Source of the DNA: Silene noctiflora
Lineage: Eukaryota; Streptophyta; Magnoliopsida; Caryophyllales; Caryophyllaceae
Assembly (NCBI GenBank): GCA_009801015.1
Contig: VHZZ01001092.1
Span: forward strand, 30,984 to 94,983
DNA: 64,000 bases
Reading direction: 5' to 3'
Of this stretch, positions 36,464 through 47,739 are shown piece after piece (the first letter of the stretch is position 1; each line of letters opens with the position of its first letter). The notes under the pieces were generated by a model. The model did not search any database. It was not told the DNA's origin and saw only the letters and a list, made by a program, of their open reading frames with translations. Both the position numbers and the translations under genes were made by a program.

Positions 36464-37297
36464 ATGAATTCAATGGAGTCCTTAGTAGTAGTTGATCAAT
36501 CTTTTTCTCCTGGAAAACAAATGAAAAAAACTCCTCAAAATGTTAATAATCCTCATTATCTCCACCAAACAGGTGGATTATTATTGTCTAGAAATATTCC
36601 AAGGCAATTATCCAATAACTTAAGCCACAACTATGCAACAAAACCACCTCAAGTAATGCATGATGAGTATGATAAGATGATGATGATGATGATGATGATG
36701 CATGGAGGTAATTTTTATTTAAATAATCAGCAGCAGCAGCAGCATGCAGTTGCACCCTATCATCATCACACAAACTCATTCCCACCAACAATGACTCTTG
36801 GGCATGGCCCACATCAACCACCTCTCCTCCCATTCCCACCGGCCATCTCGAGACCAGCTTTTCAGTCCCAACCGCCACTCCGTCGGAGCCAATCCCTATC
36901 GCCTCCGGTAATTGTGCCTAGAAAGGCAGCAGCTGCCAAAAACAAGACCCCTCTTAAAAAGGAAAACAAAAAGGCAGGCAATAATAATAATTCAGTTGAG
37001 TTAGGTTCGGGTAAAGTTGGGAAGTCCTCCAAGGCAAGAAAGAGGACTCAACTAAGTATTGGGCCTAACCCTAATCTGACCCGGATGATGACTGATGTTG
37101 AGATGGATGTGGATGGGTGTGCAATTAGCCCGGTATTTAGAATGGCTCCTCCGCCAAGTAGCTTGCCATTGCCAAGGTTTACGTTAAGAAAGCCGCCGCC
37201 ACCGCCACCGATGAAGTTGATGAGGTGCAAGGCAGAGGCGGCTGCGGTGGACGGTGCTGCAACTGATAACATATGCATGTTACTCAAGCTCCGCTAA
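36464..37297 (+). CDS. Proline-rich protein with an SSLPLPRF motif, function unknown
   Basis: Single-exon 277-aa frame. The composition looks real: a polar N terminus, M8 run (68-75) from ATG repeats, Q5 run, His-rich stretch, then a basic Lys-rich segment (about 155-200, KNKTPLKKENKK and KARKRTQ) that could be a nuclear localisation signal. Near the C terminus APPPSSLPLPRFTLRK resembles the S-x-L-P-x-P short motif of PNRC-type coactivators that bind the decapping machinery in animals. That link is inference from a short motif. A poly-Pro run and a hydrophobic tail NICMLLKLR follow. The start is the first ATG; another ATG (M4) follows closely. No enzyme domain is visible. A plausible TATA box lies upstream. 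The composition and low complexity make function prediction unsafe. Confidence 0.75.
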   Translation: MNSMESLVVVDQSFSPGKQMKKTPQNVNNPHYLHQTGGLLLSRNIPRQLSNNLSHNYATKPPQVMHDEYDKMMMMMMMMHGGNFYLNNQQQQQHAVAPYHHHTNSFPPTMTLGHGPHQPPLLPFPPAISRPAFQSQPPLRRSQSLSPPVIVPRKAAAAKNKTPLKKENKKAGNNNNSVELGSGKVGKSSKARKRTQLSIGPNPNLTRMMTDVEMDVDGCAISPVFRMAPPPSSLPLPRFTLRKPPPPPPMKLMRCKAEAAAVDGAATDNICMLLKLR

Positions 37298-37715
37298 TAA
37301 AGTAATGATTAAAGCAGCAGGTTCCTAACTGCATGCCCTAAATTATTAATCTACGTACTTAATTAATACTTAAACATAAGGGTAGAATTATTAGTTGCAA
37401 GAATGCATCTACCCTGGCCTGCTGGCAAGTGACAATTACTTTCAAACTTTATATTTTCTAGTTTGAGTGTTTGAGTTGCTATTACTCAATGTATTAATCA
37501 TCAATTTTATTTTATTTTTATATTTTTAATGTACTGAATTATCCTAAGCTGTTCTACTAATGTATGTACTAAGTAATTACACCGCGTATATCATGATTCA
37601 TGACATGGAGTTTATTTATATGTGAAATGTGACTATTGTTTGTCATGCACCCCCTATATATCAAGTTGATCTATAACTTTTAACCTTATGCTGTTTAGTA
37701 AAGGAAAATGAGATA

Positions 37716-38450
37716 GCGTCACCCGGTGGTATTCAGTTTCGGTACCACCGAAGACATTTTGGTAAATTAGATGATGTTTTCAACATTTTGGAAGATTTAG
37801 TCAAATCATCGCATAAAGGACAAAACGGGAAGACGATCAATATTTAAGTGACTTAGGAATGTTCAAAGAAGCATCGCTCGTCGACAGCCCGACACCAATT
37901 GTCATGTTCATCTCCGTTGTGCTACGAGTTTTTGTCGTTGTCTTAAACGCATTTTGCTTTCATATTTTAGCCACACTGACGTAAATTTTAAAGTACTCTT
38001 TAGTTTCAACTAACATGGATATTAACCATTGAACATCTCATTGTAATCAAACCACAATACGAATTAAAATGGGTATTATAAAGTTATTTAGTGCACAAAT
38101 GGTGGTCGGCGAAATCGATTTACAGAAATTCATAACCGAAGAATTTTCTACTTTTGTTAGCAAGTTGAAGTTCGTTGGGCAATTAAACGTGAAGATCATT
38201 AAATCCTAGCCGGATAGGATGATTTTTTTATAAATTTCCAGTACACTCTATTAAATAGGCTTCATGAATGAAGAAGAAAGAGGCAAATCATAACCCTCGC
38301 TAATCTTGCTACTGGAAATTAGAAATTTGACTTTTATACCCCTTATTAGTATTGTGTCGACAAAATCTAACCTGCCTTTATTTTTTGAATTATTTTAATA
38401 TTTTAAGTATGGTGGCACCGAAATTGTGCGTGGCGCCCTATCGCCATCCT
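37716..38450. mobile_element. Candidate non-autonomous DNA transposon between 17-bp direct repeats
   Basis: A 17-bp word TAAAGGAAAATGAGATA occurs at 37699-37715 and again at 38451-38467, bracketing 735 bp. The left end has GCGTCACCC then TTTCGGTACCACC. The right end, reverse complemented, has GCGCCACGC then TTTCGGTGCCACC, so the ends form imperfect inverted repeats. There is no transposase frame. Terminal repeats with a longish duplication fit a Mutator-like element loosely, but 17 bp exceeds the usual 9-11 bp, so the superfamily is unproven. Confidence 0.5.
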
Positions 38451-38880
38451 TAAAGGAAAATGAGATAACATATAAAATCCTAAAATTGCCACTAACACGC
38501 ATTTAGTTTAGAAAAAATAAAACAATTTTCATTAATTTTTGTTAAATAATAAATCCTAATAATGTAATGTACCTTTTGAGAATAATCCTTGATTACATTT
38601 TCTCTTGTCAACAAAATTGCCAACCTTTTGAGAAATACAACACAAGCTACATTTTCCTGGTGCAAAACAACTTTTGAGATTATTTTTAAAGGAAAAACAT
38701 GAGATTAAGAATAAAAGAGCCTTCATTTTTGTTAAATTCCTCCTAAGATTATATTAACGGCCTTTTGTATATTCACGAAACAATAACATTATAAAAATAT
38801 ATTTCATTACAGATATTTTATTTATGCTTATTTGAACAAGGTTAAATTCTAGTCCTAACAAATGTGGAACACAAATTCTC

Positions 38881-38940
38881 ATTTAAGACGGCCAATATCC
38901 ATCTTAAACTTAAGACGGATAGTGATCGTCTTAAGCAAGA
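38881..38940. mobile_element. Short fold-back element, AAGACGG family
   Basis: ATTTAAGACGGCCAATATCC followed by ACTTAAGACGGATAGTGATC and GTCTTAAGC forms nested inverted repeats like the ends of the element at 19870-20040, with the interior missing. Confidence 0.5.
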
Positions 38941-39431
38941 CCTTCTGATTGTGGAATGGTTTAATAATAAGTTACTGTCAACTAAACAGTGGTCCATGTT
39001 GTAGAAGATGCAAAATTATCAACTCTCATTCGAAACCATATCATCCATGAGTTTGTATATTTGTATCATTGTATGGTCCAAGTTACGGAGTGCTCCACAA
39101 AACTCCACTAAGGCACTACCCAAATTTTGCAAAAAGGCTCCCATATGTCACTGCAACAACAATATCCCTTTCAGGGCTCACGCAAACTACACATCAACAG
39201 TAAGTCGATACTCCAGGGAAAAACTTGACTGAAAGTTTGAGACACCTTAAATAAAGATAATTACTGTCGAGGTCACAAAGTACCACCACGCTTAGGTAAT
39301 AGACTAATGGGTATATAGGTAGAGAACAAGCGATCTTAAGTCACTGTTATACAAGCTGCTGTGAGACTCTAACTTCAGAATCACCAACTTGAGAAAATGT
39401 TGCATCATCCCCAACATCAAAATTATAAGAT

Positions 39432-40953
39432 CTAAGAGTTCTCTTTCCAACGGTGACGACATGCAGGGCATTCGTAGAAATTAGTCTGCCCTTCATCTGC
39501 TGATCTTGTCTGTTAATAACAGAATTTTTAGTTGTAAAATTTCATATCCAACAGTAATGGGAGATTCATATAATTTCATGCAAAAAGAATATAAAAATGC
39601 AGCAGAGCTTACTTGTCTCGAATCAACCAGCTCCACAGGACTGTGTCCACACTTTTCACATGGTTGGTTAATCTGCAATCACAGTTTAACGGTGCACCGT
39701 AAATGCCAGGATTATACTCGTAGTAAGATAGTCTAAACTACTTTGACTTATCCATGATGTGCTTACCTGTTGTCTTTCCACCCTCACTTCACCACTAATC
39801 ATGCCATCTAATTTCACAAATGGTTCCGTGTTTAGTCCCCTTCTAATATCCTGCAGTATTGTAGACTGGCGTTATAGTGACGTTATTCTATCGCTATCAT
39901 ATCAACTAAAGTCGTGAAGTGGAAAAAAAATCAAAGGATTGAAATATTGAACTTTGATTTTAGTATCCGTGTGACACTATATTACATGCATTTCACATTA
40001 TCACTCACATAGGTGGGTTTTACATACCAAGCAGCAGTGGAAGAAAGAGAGTTTGAGGAAGGCAATTATTTTTGTTTTACTCAATGGAATAGCAAGCAAT
40101 ATAATGAGACTGAGGTCTAGTTTGGATAGCAAAGTAGCAATATAATGGAAACATTTTCTCGAAATCTTTGTTATGGTGAAAGGATTTCATTTGTCTTGGA
40201 GGAGGGATTATGCTAATCAAAGAAAAGGGATTTTATATCAGTTGCCCCCCTCAAAATCCCCTAATCCACACAAGCTCTGAGAATGGAAATAAGATAAGAA
40301 AAAGACATGAAATGGCTGATCCCATAAGAAAACAGCAATCAGTGGAGAGCTTAGTCAGGTCAGTTGTATCTCTTTTACATATCGATAATCGATGGCAGAC
40401 ACTGGAATCTCCAACATTTATGAAAAAGCATACAGAATTACAGCTGAAATGGTGTTTACAAAAACAGAACATTCATCACTGAACATTTCTGGTATTGGTT
40501 GGACAGTAAATGGATGAATCAAGTATTTCCCAGGTTATGAAACTCCCTCCATCCCACTTGTATTATCCCAAAATAATTGTCCCCTACTTAACCATTGAAT
40601 TGAAAACATATGAATCAAATAATTGAATAGAGGCAGTTAGTTAGTATTGGTAAGATGAAGAAGAGACCTCTCCGGAAATGGTATAACGCGTTTCTTTTCC
40701 AGAAATGTCTGCGAGTAATAAATCATAATAATTGTTAACCATAGATACATACATACATACATACATACAGAAGCTCAAACATGTAACAAGTTGAATTGGA
40801 AGAAGAGACAATAGGGTTTGTATCAAGCATACCTTTCAATGATTTCTTGGATTTGCACAAAGGACAAGAAGCATGCTTGGTTGATTTTAATGACAGCATT
40901 GTTCCGCATGTTGAGCAGAACAAGAAGTCTCTGCTTTTGTAATACTCCCCCAT
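39432..40953 (-). CDS. RPA12: DNA-directed RNA polymerase I subunit RPA12
   Basis: Five coding exons (minus): 40833-40953, 40668-40708, 39767-39850, 39613-39672, 39432-39509. They sum to 384 nt, 127 aa, the normal size. Two zinc ribbons are visible: C13-x2-C16 with C30-x2-C33 at the N terminus, and C87-x2-C90 with C116-x2-C119 at the C terminus. Between the last two cysteine pairs lies RSADEGQT (104-111), whose D-E pair is the TFIIS-like acidic hairpin that inserts into the polymerase active centre for RNA cleavage. The subunit works in the nucleolus in rRNA transcription, proofreading and termination. The ATG chosen ([10 protein letters not shown]) is the first in frame and gives an N terminus of family length. 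All introns are GT-AG. Confidence 0.92.
40744..40769. repeat. (CATA)n tetramer microsatellite
   Basis: About six copies of CATA/TACA in RPA12 intron 1. Confidence 0.85.
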
Positions 40954-41823
40954 TTTTATCAATACCTAAATCAATCAACGCAGCTGATGATGATTGATTG
41001 ATAACTGATGATTGATGATTGATGATTGATGATGATTTTCCTTAATTTGGTTAGATACTTGAAAGATGATAAAGGATTTAGGTTTAATAATCAATCAACA
41101 TCAACGGTGTTTAAGTTATAGGGGGTGGGTGGGCGGGTGGCTGCTTCAGACTTGAGCCCAACAAGAACAAGGGTTTATCGCTCCATTTACTATTATGCCC
41201 CCCCTCACCTCCGTATATAATATTATAATTATTATAATGTCCACCCTACTTTTTCACTCTTTTCAAGTTTACAACAAATTGAATTTTTGTATTATTTAAC
41301 TATTCCTATTATTAATATTAATTATATTCTACTTATTTTTCATTACTAATAATTATATTATATTCACTTTAATTTATCTTCTTTTCTCGTGATTCCTTAT
41401 TTTTACGTATATTGTACGAGATGCTTATTTAGTTGTCATCATCATGATCACTATACAACACAAGTCATCCAACGACCATGCTGAAATATTTACGATCAGT
41501 CATCCAAAGTTTAAAGTTAGGCAATGTCATCAATTGGTTTTCAGTGAGTCTAGGATGCAATCCCATTGTCTGTTAGTTCAATCAATAGCACTGATGCAGT
41601 CTGGTTCTATGTCCTATGTTATGCACAACTATGATTTAAACTCAATTTTATTGCATTCACTACCCATTTTCAACAGTAACCTTTTACAAAGGATTGTAGC
41701 TATTTATTTACAGCAGGAAAAAAAAAAAAAAAAAATAAGGCGCCCTTTATTGTGTCCACAGCTCCCTTTGCCACTGATTTTGTGCAACATAAAAAAGCCG
41801 CAACATGATAGTGCCAAAAGTAC
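40954..41823. other. Intergenic: RPA12 promoter and SCPL 3' flank
   Basis: A GATTGAT/GATGATT-rich low-complexity tract (about 40984-41036) lies just upstream of RPA12. The right part (about 41520-41823) matches the 3' flank of the pseudogene at 47560-47739, so the SCPL duplication block extends into it. An A-run is at 41719-41737. Confidence 0.55.
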
Positions 41824-44800
41824 CTACAGGGGTGACAACTCGAACCACCGTTCAACCATTGCAAGACATTCTTTCGGCTTATACTCTGGAGCAGTATGTC
41901 CAGCTCCCTACACCAACACCAGGATTCATTAGTTCGTCACGTCAACATGTTCCATGGTTGGGTTAAACTATAATGTAAAAGCTACTCTGTTTGTCTAAGT
42001 GTGTTACCTTAATTGTAGTATAGACTAAGTGATACTGATAAGCAAAATTTCCAAACTCTGTCACGTAACTGCACACCACAATTAAAACCCGAAATCAGTA
42101 AAGCATTTAGCATTGTTGGGAAGCAATAAAGCTTAGTATTTTGCAGCAGAAGCTAACCCAGCAACTTGGCCATCAACAAACCAAGGCCTCCATTCTTCAG
42201 CAGTCGGGACTTTTAGTTCCTCAATCCATTCTAATGTTCCAATGTACGGCATGGCGTTGTCTTGATCACCACTGCATCACGTGCAAAAGCAAATGTTATT
42301 TAGCAATATTTGCAGCATAGTCATATTGCAAATTTGCAATGAGAATTAAATAAAGCTTCCACCTGAATTCTATATTTGAGCAAGGGCCTTGAGAAGCTAA
42401 GGAGAAATGGCCAAGTATGGAGTTTACCTTAACTTTAGGGGTGGGTGGATGGCAATTGAGGCCGAAACCAAATCGACCCGAAATAAAAAAATCTAATCCA
42501 GAAGCAACTTTTAGAATCTCGTATCTAATCCATTAATTAAGAACTTGTATCCAAACTCACTATTGAAAATCCGAACCAAAACCTTTATTTATCCAGTCAT
42601 ACCTGAACCCATCCAATCACATTTTCATAAAAGTTAAAGGCATTATTAGACTTGAAATTTCAAAGTTTCGCCATAGAAAAATATTTATCGGGTCAAATTA
42701 GGGTTCAGGTTGGATTTGGCTTATATAGTAAATCGACTATGGATTTGGACTACAAAAGAAAAATATATTGAATGGGTATGAACTATGAAGTGTAAAATTT
42801 TGGATACGGATCACGTTGGATTTCGATAGCTGATCCAGTAAGTAATTGGAGGATCGTGCAAAACTCGATCCATTGCCAACTGGCCATCCCTCCATACCTT
42901 TCTAAAATTGTGAAGTGAGTGTGTCGTTTTTAAATTGAACACAGAGTATAATGTTATTATGGTGGAAACTCTATCAAGCACCTCTTTGACCTAGGAATCC
43001 GGGATTACACACAAACATAAACACAAACACATAGATATAAATGATCTGAAATATCATGTTTTATACAAACAAAATACTCCCTCCGTCTTGGACATTTGTT
43101 AATTATTGGATAACAAGTGGACTAAATTGAGTGTGGATGATCAAATTGTTCATCAAACACATTCCCATAATAGAAAGGTAAACAATTGTCTGAGACACCC
43201 AAAAATGAAATAGGTAAACAATTGACCGGGAGGGAGGGAGTAGAAAATTATGTTCTCAAAGAATAATACACACACAAAAAAAAAAACACTCAAAAGATAA
43301 AATAGTCCGTATTAGAGTTGGGTGATCAATTACCTATAAACCAAGACTTGGAGGTATTTGTTTGTGAAGTTTTGATGGTAGCCAACAACACTTGTTTGAA
43401 AATCATTCGTATAAGCTAAACTGTTGTTACATCTCACCCAATGATCTATTGTTCCCTGATCATTGATGAAAGTGTAAACACTTGTATGTTAGTGGAATCA
43501 TTTGCCAATATGCCTTGATTGCAGCAACGGTATACAATACTGCAGCAGCATCTTTCCTTGTATTTACAGCTTACTAGTATTTAATTTGGAATATTAAGAA
43601 AACAAGAATTATAAGTAGGTACCAATTACATACCTCTCGAATGTCAAGTGCCTTCCGAACTTGAATGTTATCCGCCCAAATGTAGGAAAGCAAGTAATTC
43701 TGGTTCTGTAATGCCGAAAGGGGGAGTAAGAGTTGAAACACACACACACACAGACACACACAACTTGCCACAGTTGCCAATATTCATCAAGTTTTAATTT
43801 GAAGGTACACATTCTTACACATGCTTACTCATTTTTATGGTCGATGTATGCTGGATAGATATCAAGAATCAACACACACAAAACATGATTCAATCCTCTT
43901 ACTGTCGTGGCCTTGTGGGTTCGGTGACTAGGTCAGTGTCCATACAACCTTTCTATCAGAGATTCAGAATCAAAGACAAGTTTTCAAGGAAGCGTAAGAT
44001 TTTATGACCACACAAATTTATACCGTATAAACTCAACCTCTAATCATGAAAAGTTTCAAGTAAAAATCTTACAAGCTAGCAAGCCTGAATATAATCAGAT
44101 GGTATGATTGTAAATTTACTATTCAACTAGCACAAATTCGCTTCTATATTTGTCCAATAAAAAAGTTAGATGTTGATTGTAGAACACCTACAAGACATTG
44201 CACTTTGATAGGGGACGGGAAATTATACTGCTAGACAAAGAGGCTCAAACTTGTGATTCCCTCATATGTTTGAGGCAGACAGCAGATTTAAGAGAGCGTG
44301 GAAACAAAAACATACCCGGCAGAATGAATTGTGGACTTGATGCTCACCCAAAACAAAAGAGTCGACATTATCATATATCAATCGTTTTTTGTATGTTGGG
44401 ACTTTCGTGGGTGGTTCTGGAGAGACATAGAGGCATTTTGGCTCCAGGATATGTGGATCATTAATAGAAGTTGTTACCTGCAATTAAAGCAGTCTGCAAA
44501 TTATAGTCCCAGGGAACCACTAGGGATTCAGGAAAAGAGGTAATGTAAGCAAATACATCGTATTCGTGTGAAGTAAGAACAACATAAGATAAAACTCTAA
44601 AATACGATGCTATTGCATATAGGACTCACTTCTTTTATGGCTGCAAGCGCCCTCAAGCACTTTATATTTGTTGCATCCACGTTCACATAATCACCATTGC
44701 AACTGACCTTCGCCAACTGGCTTATTTGGAACCAGTGGAAATTAGTAACATGTAAAATCTTAATCAAACCCACGGTAGTAAAAGATGGAGACAAAAGTGT

Positions 44801-46691
44801 GACATGTAAGGAACCTAATGAGTGTGAATGTGCTTGCTTACCCAATAAAGCTCATCAGATATGAGCGATACGCGGTGCAGATATTGAATTTGCGAATTTT
44901 TGCGTTTATTACCCACAGCCGATGGATTGCCAATAACATATCCCTGAGCAATAAACACAATAATTAGCTTTAAGATGAAACCTCTTTATTAACAACCTTT
45001 TGTGCTAGAGTATGTAATAATGTTATGAAATTCATATTATAAAGATGTATCAGGCATAACTATAACGTTTTACAAATCGTTGACTGATTTCGGATCAGGA
45101 CAGGAAAAACATATCACATTTTATAATATATTAGCTTTCAGATATTTATAACAGAAACAATGCAACATTTCCATAGAAATGATATCTCACCTTTAGATTC
45201 ATTTTTGGTACAAGACCAGCTTCATTCCCTGCAAAAGCATTCAAATGTATTGATGTTATTACCTTACGTAGGACTAGTATTAGTGAATAATGGAGTTCAT
45301 GTGAGACAAAGCATCTGACTGCAAACACTAAAATTATGTGACTAATGAATGAAAAGAAGAACACTTGAGAGCCGAAACCACCTAAATGATAATAACAAAA
45401 CACCAAATCAGACTGACTAAATGTCACAAGATAAGCACACGCTATGCAAGTAGGCAATGAAATAATCATCAACTAGCTTGTCAGAAACATATATAATTAC
45501 CAGTTAAAATCTCTTGCACAACAATTGGTACAATCTGTCCGGCATATGAATCGCCAGCAATGTATAAAGGACTGGTTCTGAAATTTGGATGATTCGTAAG
45601 CCACTGCATATATACAAATATGTTTGCATCACCATTTCATGCCTGACTTTCCTTGTAAAACGGCTTTAACAAGTGTTTTTACCCAAACAAAGAATGTATG
45701 ATTTTATAGAAAACAAAGTATAGTACTCCGTACAAGTTATTACTTATTATATACAAGGACCTCAAAAGGCAAGAAGACAGTTATATTCAAGCTGGGGTTG
45801 AAATGTAGTACAAAGGTGTAATAAAGTTGCAGGACTAAAGCTTTAGGACCTAAAGTAACTGTAAATTCATCTTGTAAAACCAAACACGAGACAGGTTGAA
45901 ATTGACCTGTCAAACCGACTCAGCCAAATGCAGGCTACTTGTATTATCAACCTAGTGTTGGAATCATAGTGGTGATTTAAACAGAAGATAGAGGAGGAAC
46001 AAAATTGACAAACCTTGCTCAAAAACTGGTAGATATGTAAGGACTGCAAGGTGTCGTTACTATGGTATCCCTCATAAGTTGTGGCATATGAGAAGCCAGT
46101 TCCGACTGGTGAATCCAGAAATATAATGCTAGCTACCTGATCCATCCAATTCGAAGTTGTCGCTAAATTTCGTATAACTAAGCTTTCGGAATAGCAAAGA
46201 AATGACAAGAATTGGTTTCAGAATGAATGCCAATTGTAATTTGTTAGCCAAATGTACCTTGGTCCATGAATAAGGATTTGACTGCAGTGTAGGTATGCCT
46301 GATCCTGAATCACTTTGCGCATAATCGAATGTGAATGGACCTAAATTGATTGATTGATTGATTGGTTCAAGTTTAGTTAAATGAAGTTGAAGTAATTAAG
46401 TAAGAAAAAAAAAAAGAGAGAAAAGAGAGTTGCAGGGAAGTTGAGACCGATTTCGAAAACGAGACCACTAAAAGCAGAGCAACCCGGACCACCAGTGAGC
46501 CAAAGCATAAGTGGGTCAGTTGCAACATCTCTTTCGGATTCGACAAAGTAATAGAATAACTGCACCTCCTCTGATTCTCCTACACCTACGTAACCAGTTT
46601 CAAGTGTGAAAGGAAGACGTCCTTGATAACCAGGCAGATACTCGACAACATGTGGGTCCTCAGATATGACTGTAGCATTTGAGAATAAAAA

Positions 46692-46735
<44 letters not shown>

Positions 46736-46769
46736 GCAGTACTACAACTTGGGATTGTGTCATCTTCAT
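41824..46769 (-). CDS. Serine carboxypeptidase-like protein (clade I / acyltransferase type)
   Basis: Thirteen coding exons (minus): 46448-46769, 46258-46340, 46014-46136, 45501-45603, 45191-45228, 44842-44943, 44630-44716, 44316-44477, 43634-43705, 43334-43455, 42158-42271, 42008-42068, 41824-41907. They sum to 1473 nt, 490 aa. A signal peptide is visible with a run of 13 Leu encoded by CTG repeats. The alpha/beta-hydrolase parts are complete: oxyanion strand GGPGCS 93-98, nucleophile S195 in GDSYAG, acid D407 in [10 protein letters not shown], base H467 in GAGHTAPEY. Several N-x-S/T sites fit secretion. Clade I members act on peptides or, often, as vacuolar acyltransferases using glucose esters. 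The [10 protein letters not shown] and GDSYAG forms are typical of that clade, but the substrate cannot be told. A decayed tandem copy lies upstream. Confidence 0.9.
43077..43240. mobile_element. Stowaway-like MITE in an SCPL intron
   Basis: CTCCCTCCGTCTTGGACATT at the left end and CAATTGACCGGGAGGGAGGGAG at the right are inverted repeats flanked by TA on both sides (43075-43076, 43241-43242), as for Tc1/Mariner-derived Stowaway elements. 164 bp, non-coding. The matching intron of the duplicate pseudogene lacks it, so it probably inserted after the gene duplication. Confidence 0.75.
46695..46733 (-). repeat. (CTG)13 coding microsatellite in the SCPL signal peptide
   Basis: Thirteen CAG on the plus strand read as CTG codons on the gene strand and make the Leu run of the signal peptide core. 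Length changes of this tract would change the hydrophobic core without shifting frame. Confidence 0.93.
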
Positions 46770-47739
46770 AAGTTTAGCTGCTTCTAAATAAGATTAAGCA
46801 GACAGCCGTAAGATTACTAGATTAGAGTAGAGAGTAGGTAAGTAGATAAGGAGAATACTCCGTAGTAGATAACAAACAGTATACGACATTCTTTATTTAA
46901 TAATTAATCAAACATTCAAAACAAAAGTAGGGGCCACTGCCATTCATCAATCATCTGCTGAGCTGTTCATTTCACTTTGATTAATGATTACCCCGTTTTC
47001 AAAACAAAATGCGCCTTCAACATGAAAAAATGGGTTAAGAGCTTTGTTCTCATCATGAGGTGATTTCATCATTATTTCAGAGATTCAAGAATTACGTGAA
47101 AAATCAATGCCTTTTAGCGCCCTACAAATAAGATTTGTCATATAGACAAGGTTTGTCCTTTCCAAAGCTATATCAAATCTCTATAGCCATAAATAAATAA
47201 CAGTACTATATTTTTTTTTTTTAGACAAGTGTGTACTAGTATATAAAAAATAAGCCAAATTACACGATACGATCACAATACCAAGTTTAATTACAAAAAT
47301 AACAGTATTATAGAGAGAATGAATAATGCATAAGCGTTTTTTATTCTATAACGAATTTATTTGGTTCCATTTTTACAATTTTGTATTCGATTAATTTTGA
47401 TGTTTTTTTTATAGTTTATTATTAATGAATTTAATTGCAACCAAGCTTCTTTTACCAATTTTTAGAGTAAATTGATTTTGATGTTCAGTAGCACTGTGCG
47501 GTCTGCGCCTTTGCTCCACAGTATGCACAAGCACAAACAGGACTTCATGGAAATTTATTGCATTCAGGTGCCCAATTTGCAACCGTAATCTTTTCCGAAT
47601 TTACAACATTTGGTATCACTCAGGAGGATCGTACTTCATTTACAGCCAAAAAAAAGGCACCCTTTATTGTGTCTACAGCTCCCTTGCCGCCTATTTTGTG
47701 CAACACAAGTAAGCGACAACATGATGGTCTAAAAAGTAC
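46770..47739. other. Spacer between the SCPL gene and its pseudogene copy
   Basis: Contains the promoter of the intact SCPL gene on the left and, from about 47560, sequence matching the 3' flank of that gene, i.e. the downstream edge of the duplicated copy. AT-rich with no independent gene. Confidence 0.55.

Larger units (their letters stand above)
37298..39431. other. 2.1-kb intergenic region between convergent genes
   Basis: Lies between the 3' ends of the proline-rich gene (plus) and RPA12 (minus). It contains a candidate DNA transposon (37716-38450) and a small fold-back element (38881-38940). The remainder is AT-rich with no gene recognised. Confidence 0.5.

Noticed and set aside
40535-40635. 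Stowaway element near CTCCCTCCATCCCACTTG
   Set aside because: Only one end is recognisable and no matching inverted end with TA was found.
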